Origin: Elizabethkingia argenteiflava
GTDB taxonomy: Bacteria > Bacteroidota > Bacteroidia > Flavobacteriales > Weeksellaceae
DNA: 64,000 bases
Direction of reading: 5' to 3'
Assembly (NCBI RefSeq): GCF_009904105.1
Contig: NZ_JAAABJ010000518.1
Span: 31,841-95,840 of the forward strand
The stretch's first letter is position 1, and each line of letters begins with the position of its first letter. The notes beneath the pieces are model-generated. The model worked only from the letters and a program-made list of their open reading frames with translations, searched no databases and was not told where the DNA came from. Position numbers and translations under genes: made by a program. Positions 62,128 through 64,000 of the stretch are shown in pieces.

Positions 62128-63588
62128 ATGCAACTTAAAATATACAATTCGCTCACGGGAGAAAAGGAGAATTTTCAACCTATATTGGAGGGGAATATCG
62201 GGCTATATGTTTGTGGACCGACTGTTTACAGCAATGTACACCTGGGGAATGTACGGACCTTTCTCTCCTTTGATTTTATTTACAGAACTTTACAATTCTT
62301 AGGCTATAAGGTAAGATATGTTAGAAACATTACTGATGCAGGGCATTTAACCGATGATGGAAATATCGAGAATGATAGGTTTGTCAGGCAGTCGCGTTTG
62401 GAAAAACTTGAGCCTATGGAGATCGTACAAAAGTACACTGTAGACTTTCACGAAGTATTAAAGAAATTTAATCTTTTGCCCCCTACGATAGAACCTACTG
62501 CTACAGGACATATTGTAGAGCAAATTGAATTAACGAAAAAACTCATAGAAAAAGGTTTTGCTTACGAAAGCAATGGTTCCGTATATTTTGATGTCCTGGA
62601 ATATAATGCAAGAGGTCTAAATTACGGAGAATTGAGTCGCAGAAATATAGAGGAGCTTTTTGCCAATACCCGAGATCTTGATGGGCAGGGGGAGAAAAAA
62701 AATCCGCAGGATTTTGCCCTTTGGAAGAAAGCTTCTCCTCAGCATATTATGAGATGGATCTCTCCCTGGGGAGAGGGGTTTCCGGGATGGCATCTAGAGT
62801 GTACGGTAATGAGTACTAAATATTTAGGAGATAGATTTGATATTCATGGAGGAGGTATGGATTTAAAGTTCCCCCATCATGAATGTGAGATTGCCCAAGC
62901 CAAAGCTTGTAACCAGGTAGCACCTGTAAATTACTGGATGCACGCCAATATGCTAACGATGAATGGGCAACGAATGAGTAAATCTACCGGAAATTATATT
63001 CTGCCTATGCAGTTGGTTACCGGGGAGAATGATTTTTTTGAGAAACCTTTCCATCCTAGTGTTTTGCGCTTCTGCTTTTTGCAGGCTCATTACCGAAGTG
63101 TATTGGACATTTCTAATGAGGCTATGCTGGCCAGTGAAAAGGGGTTCAGTCGTTTAATGGAAGCGGTGAAAATACTAGAAGACCTTCAGCCTTCAGAGCA
63201 ATCGACTCTCCATGTAGAAAATTGGGTAGACAAAGCTTATTCTGCATTACTCGATGATTTTAATAGCCCGGTGCTGATCTCTTGTCTTTTTGAGGCTGTA
63301 AAATGGATTTTCTCCTTACGGGAAGGAAAAGAAAGAATTACACTAGAGGATCTAACTTTATTAAAAGAAAAATTTCATGCTTTTGTATTTGATGTGTTGG
63401 GTTTACAGCGAATAGAAAAAACAGCGAACCATAAGCTCGATGACACTTTGCAATTACTCATTGAACTGCGAAATCAGGCGAGAAAAGCCAAAAACTGGGC
63501 TTTATCGGATGAGATCAGAGACCGTCTTATGGAAAAAGGTATAGAGCTAAAAGATGGGAAAGACGGAACTACTTATACGATTAGCTAA
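62128..63588 (+). CDS. cysS: Cysteinyl-tRNA synthetase
   Basis: A 486-residue class Ia synthetase. The zinc-binding and HIGH region is [19 protein letters not shown]. Further zinc ligands are in [10 protein letters not shown] and [11 protein letters not shown]. The KMSKS loop is [10 protein letters not shown]. The C-terminal anticodon-binding domain ends [27 protein letters not shown], typical of CysRS. The sequence is complete. It is monocistronic, 213 bases after folE, with a terminator 40 bases downstream. Confidence 0.96.
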   Translation: MQLKIYNSLTGEKENFQPILEGNIGLYVCGPTVYSNVHLGNVRTFLSFDFIYRTLQFLGYKVRYVRNITDAGHLTDDGNIENDRFVRQSRLEKLEPMEIVQKYTVDFHEVLKKFNLLPPTIEPTATGHIVEQIELTKKLIEKGFAYESNGSVYFDVLEYNARGLNYGELSRRNIEELFANTRDLDGQGEKKNPQDFALWKKASPQHIMRWISPWGEGFPGWHLECTVMSTKYLGDRFDIHGGGMDLKFPHHECEIAQAKACNQVAPVNYWMHANMLTMNGQRMSKSTGNYILPMQLVTGENDFFEKPFHPSVLRFCFLQAHYRSVLDISNEAMLASEKGFSRLMEAVKILEDLQPSEQSTLHVENWVDKAYSALLDDFNSPVLISCLFEAVKWIFSLREGKERITLEDLTLLKEKFHAFVFDVLGLQRIEKTANHKLDDTLQLLIELRNQARKAKNWALSDEIRDRLMEKGIELKDGKDGTTYTIS

Positions 63589-63627
63589 TATGCTAGTAAA
63601 AAATAAAAAAACAGTTTTGAACTGATC

Positions 63628-63663
63628 AAAAGAGCGGCCGATATACGATAGCCGCTCTTTTTT
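63628..63663 (+). terminator. Terminator of cysS
   Basis: Arms AAAAGAGCGGC / GCCGCTCTTTT with a 12-base loop and a T run. Confidence 0.82.
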
Positions 63664-63695
63664 ATGAATTCTTAATTTGCCGGATTAAGTTTTGT

Positions 63696-63718
63696 GCTCC
63701 CTAAAAGGGAGCTGTTTT
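63696..63718 (+). terminator. Second terminator-like hairpin
   Basis: Arms GCTCCCT / AGGGAGC with a 3-base loop, followed by TGTTTTT. It lies between the cysS terminator and IS982 copy C. Confidence 0.5.
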
Positions 63719-63874
63719 TATATAAAGTCTATCATATTGCTCCACAAGCCTGTCCGTAGTATGAATATCAGGTTCTTCTCATGTAAGCATGAATGCAGGC
63801 TTCAATTTTCTTGAAGATCATGATAAGTTTGATCTGTAAAAACGCATAAAAGTGTAGTAGTTTTATTACACTTT

Positions 63875-64000
63875 ACCCGTGGTGCATTTAAGCAATACGA
63901 GTTTTTAAGTTGTTAATATTTCTATTGTTTAGTTTATTAATGCATTGTATAACAGTCATAGCCATTATCTTAGATAATATTCTGTTCTTAAAGCCATCAA
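63875..64000 (-). mobile_element. IS982-family insertion sequence, one end (copy C, cut by window edge)
   Basis: The terminal inverted repeat reads ACCCGTGGTGCATTTAAGC at 63875-63893. The transposase gene runs out of the window to the right. The repeat differs from that of copy A, so this is another IS982 subtype. Its tail closely matches remnant B at 45903-45956. Confidence 0.82.
63888..64000 (-). CDS. IS982-family transposase, C-terminal 36 residues visible (partial)
   Basis: The minus strand encodes an uninterrupted C-terminus, DGFKNRILSKIMAMTVIQC followed by INKLNNRNINNLKTRIA and a stop placed inside the inverted repeat. This is the characteristic end of IS982 transposases. No frameshift is seen in the visible part, so the element may be intact beyond position 64000. 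Confidence 0.8.
   Translation of the reverse strand, partial: DGFKNRILSKIMAMTVIQCINKLNNRNINNLKTRIA

Noticed and set aside
1..64000. CRISPR arrays, phage genes, toxin-antitoxin or restriction systems, biosynthetic gene clusters
   Set aside because: None were seen: no regularly spaced direct repeats, no cas, integrase, methylase/nuclease or synthase genes. The window is housekeeping DNA plus IS debris.

Overview
The window is chromosomal DNA of a low-GC Flavobacteriia bacterium, most likely family Weeksellaceae (Chryseobacterium / Elizabethkingia / Riemerella relatives). This rests on an exbB-exbD-exbD-tonB cluster, an Oar-like TonB-dependent receptor, Bacteroidetes-restricted families (DUF3276, DUF2480, DUF6452/DUF6048, IPExxxVDY, DUF177 next to rpmF), bacillithiol synthesis, a long-form NusB, and about twenty promoters of the Bacteroidetes -7 type (TAnnTTTG) instead of sigma70 boxes. 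Genus assignment is inference; no rRNA is present.

Layout. 1-6.9 kb: accC (cut by the window edge), accB, rpmF, a DUF177 protein and pdxA read left; ribE, an orphan NtrY-like sensor kinase and a tRNA methyltransferase read right; then an FtsE-type ATPase and rpmH (51 codons). 7.4-21.6 kb: DHH phosphoesterase, Oar-like receptor, alpha/beta hydrolase, DsbD, TilS, O-methyltransferase, NlpC/P60 protein, Kdo transferase, LeuRS. 21.9-27.7 kb: the TonB energy-transducing cluster with a PstS-like lipoprotein and a TPR protein. 27.8-32.9 kb: bshB1, tRNA-His, a PUR-like protein, an ABC exporter, then nusB, a DUF1573 lipoprotein and yajC. 33-44.8 kb: MFS transporter, a decayed pyrD, aspS, DUF937 and DUF2480 proteins, lpxB, comEC and the succinate dehydrogenase/fumarate reductase operon. 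44.8-46.1 kb is a graveyard: a nitroreductase tail, a decayed IS982-family element with intact ends, and the tail of a second IS982 element. 46.1-53.3 kb: a thioredoxin-like lipoprotein without its cysteines, rlmD with two DUF partners, coaE, a metallo-hydrolase and ruvB. 53.3-56.8 kb: hutI, hutG and an aldehyde dehydrogenase. 56.9-61.1 kb: acpP-fabF-rnc-IPExxxVDY-pyk read left; then folE and cysS read right. The window ends inside a third IS982-family element.

Most genes are housekeeping: fatty-acid, lipid A, cofactor (B6, riboflavin, CoA, pterin/GTP cyclohydrolase), tRNA charging and modification, respiration and envelope energy transduction. I found no CRISPR array, prophage, secretion system, defence island or biosynthetic gene cluster, and no convincing new biological system. 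The non-routine content is gene decay: a class 1A dihydroorotate dehydrogenase pseudogene, a truncated nitroreductase and nested IS982 remnants, all in stretches that look empty on an ORF map. Other points worth checking are a TlpA-like protein lacking CxxC, an unusual metal-site residue in HutG, and start sites that can be corrected from promoter positions.
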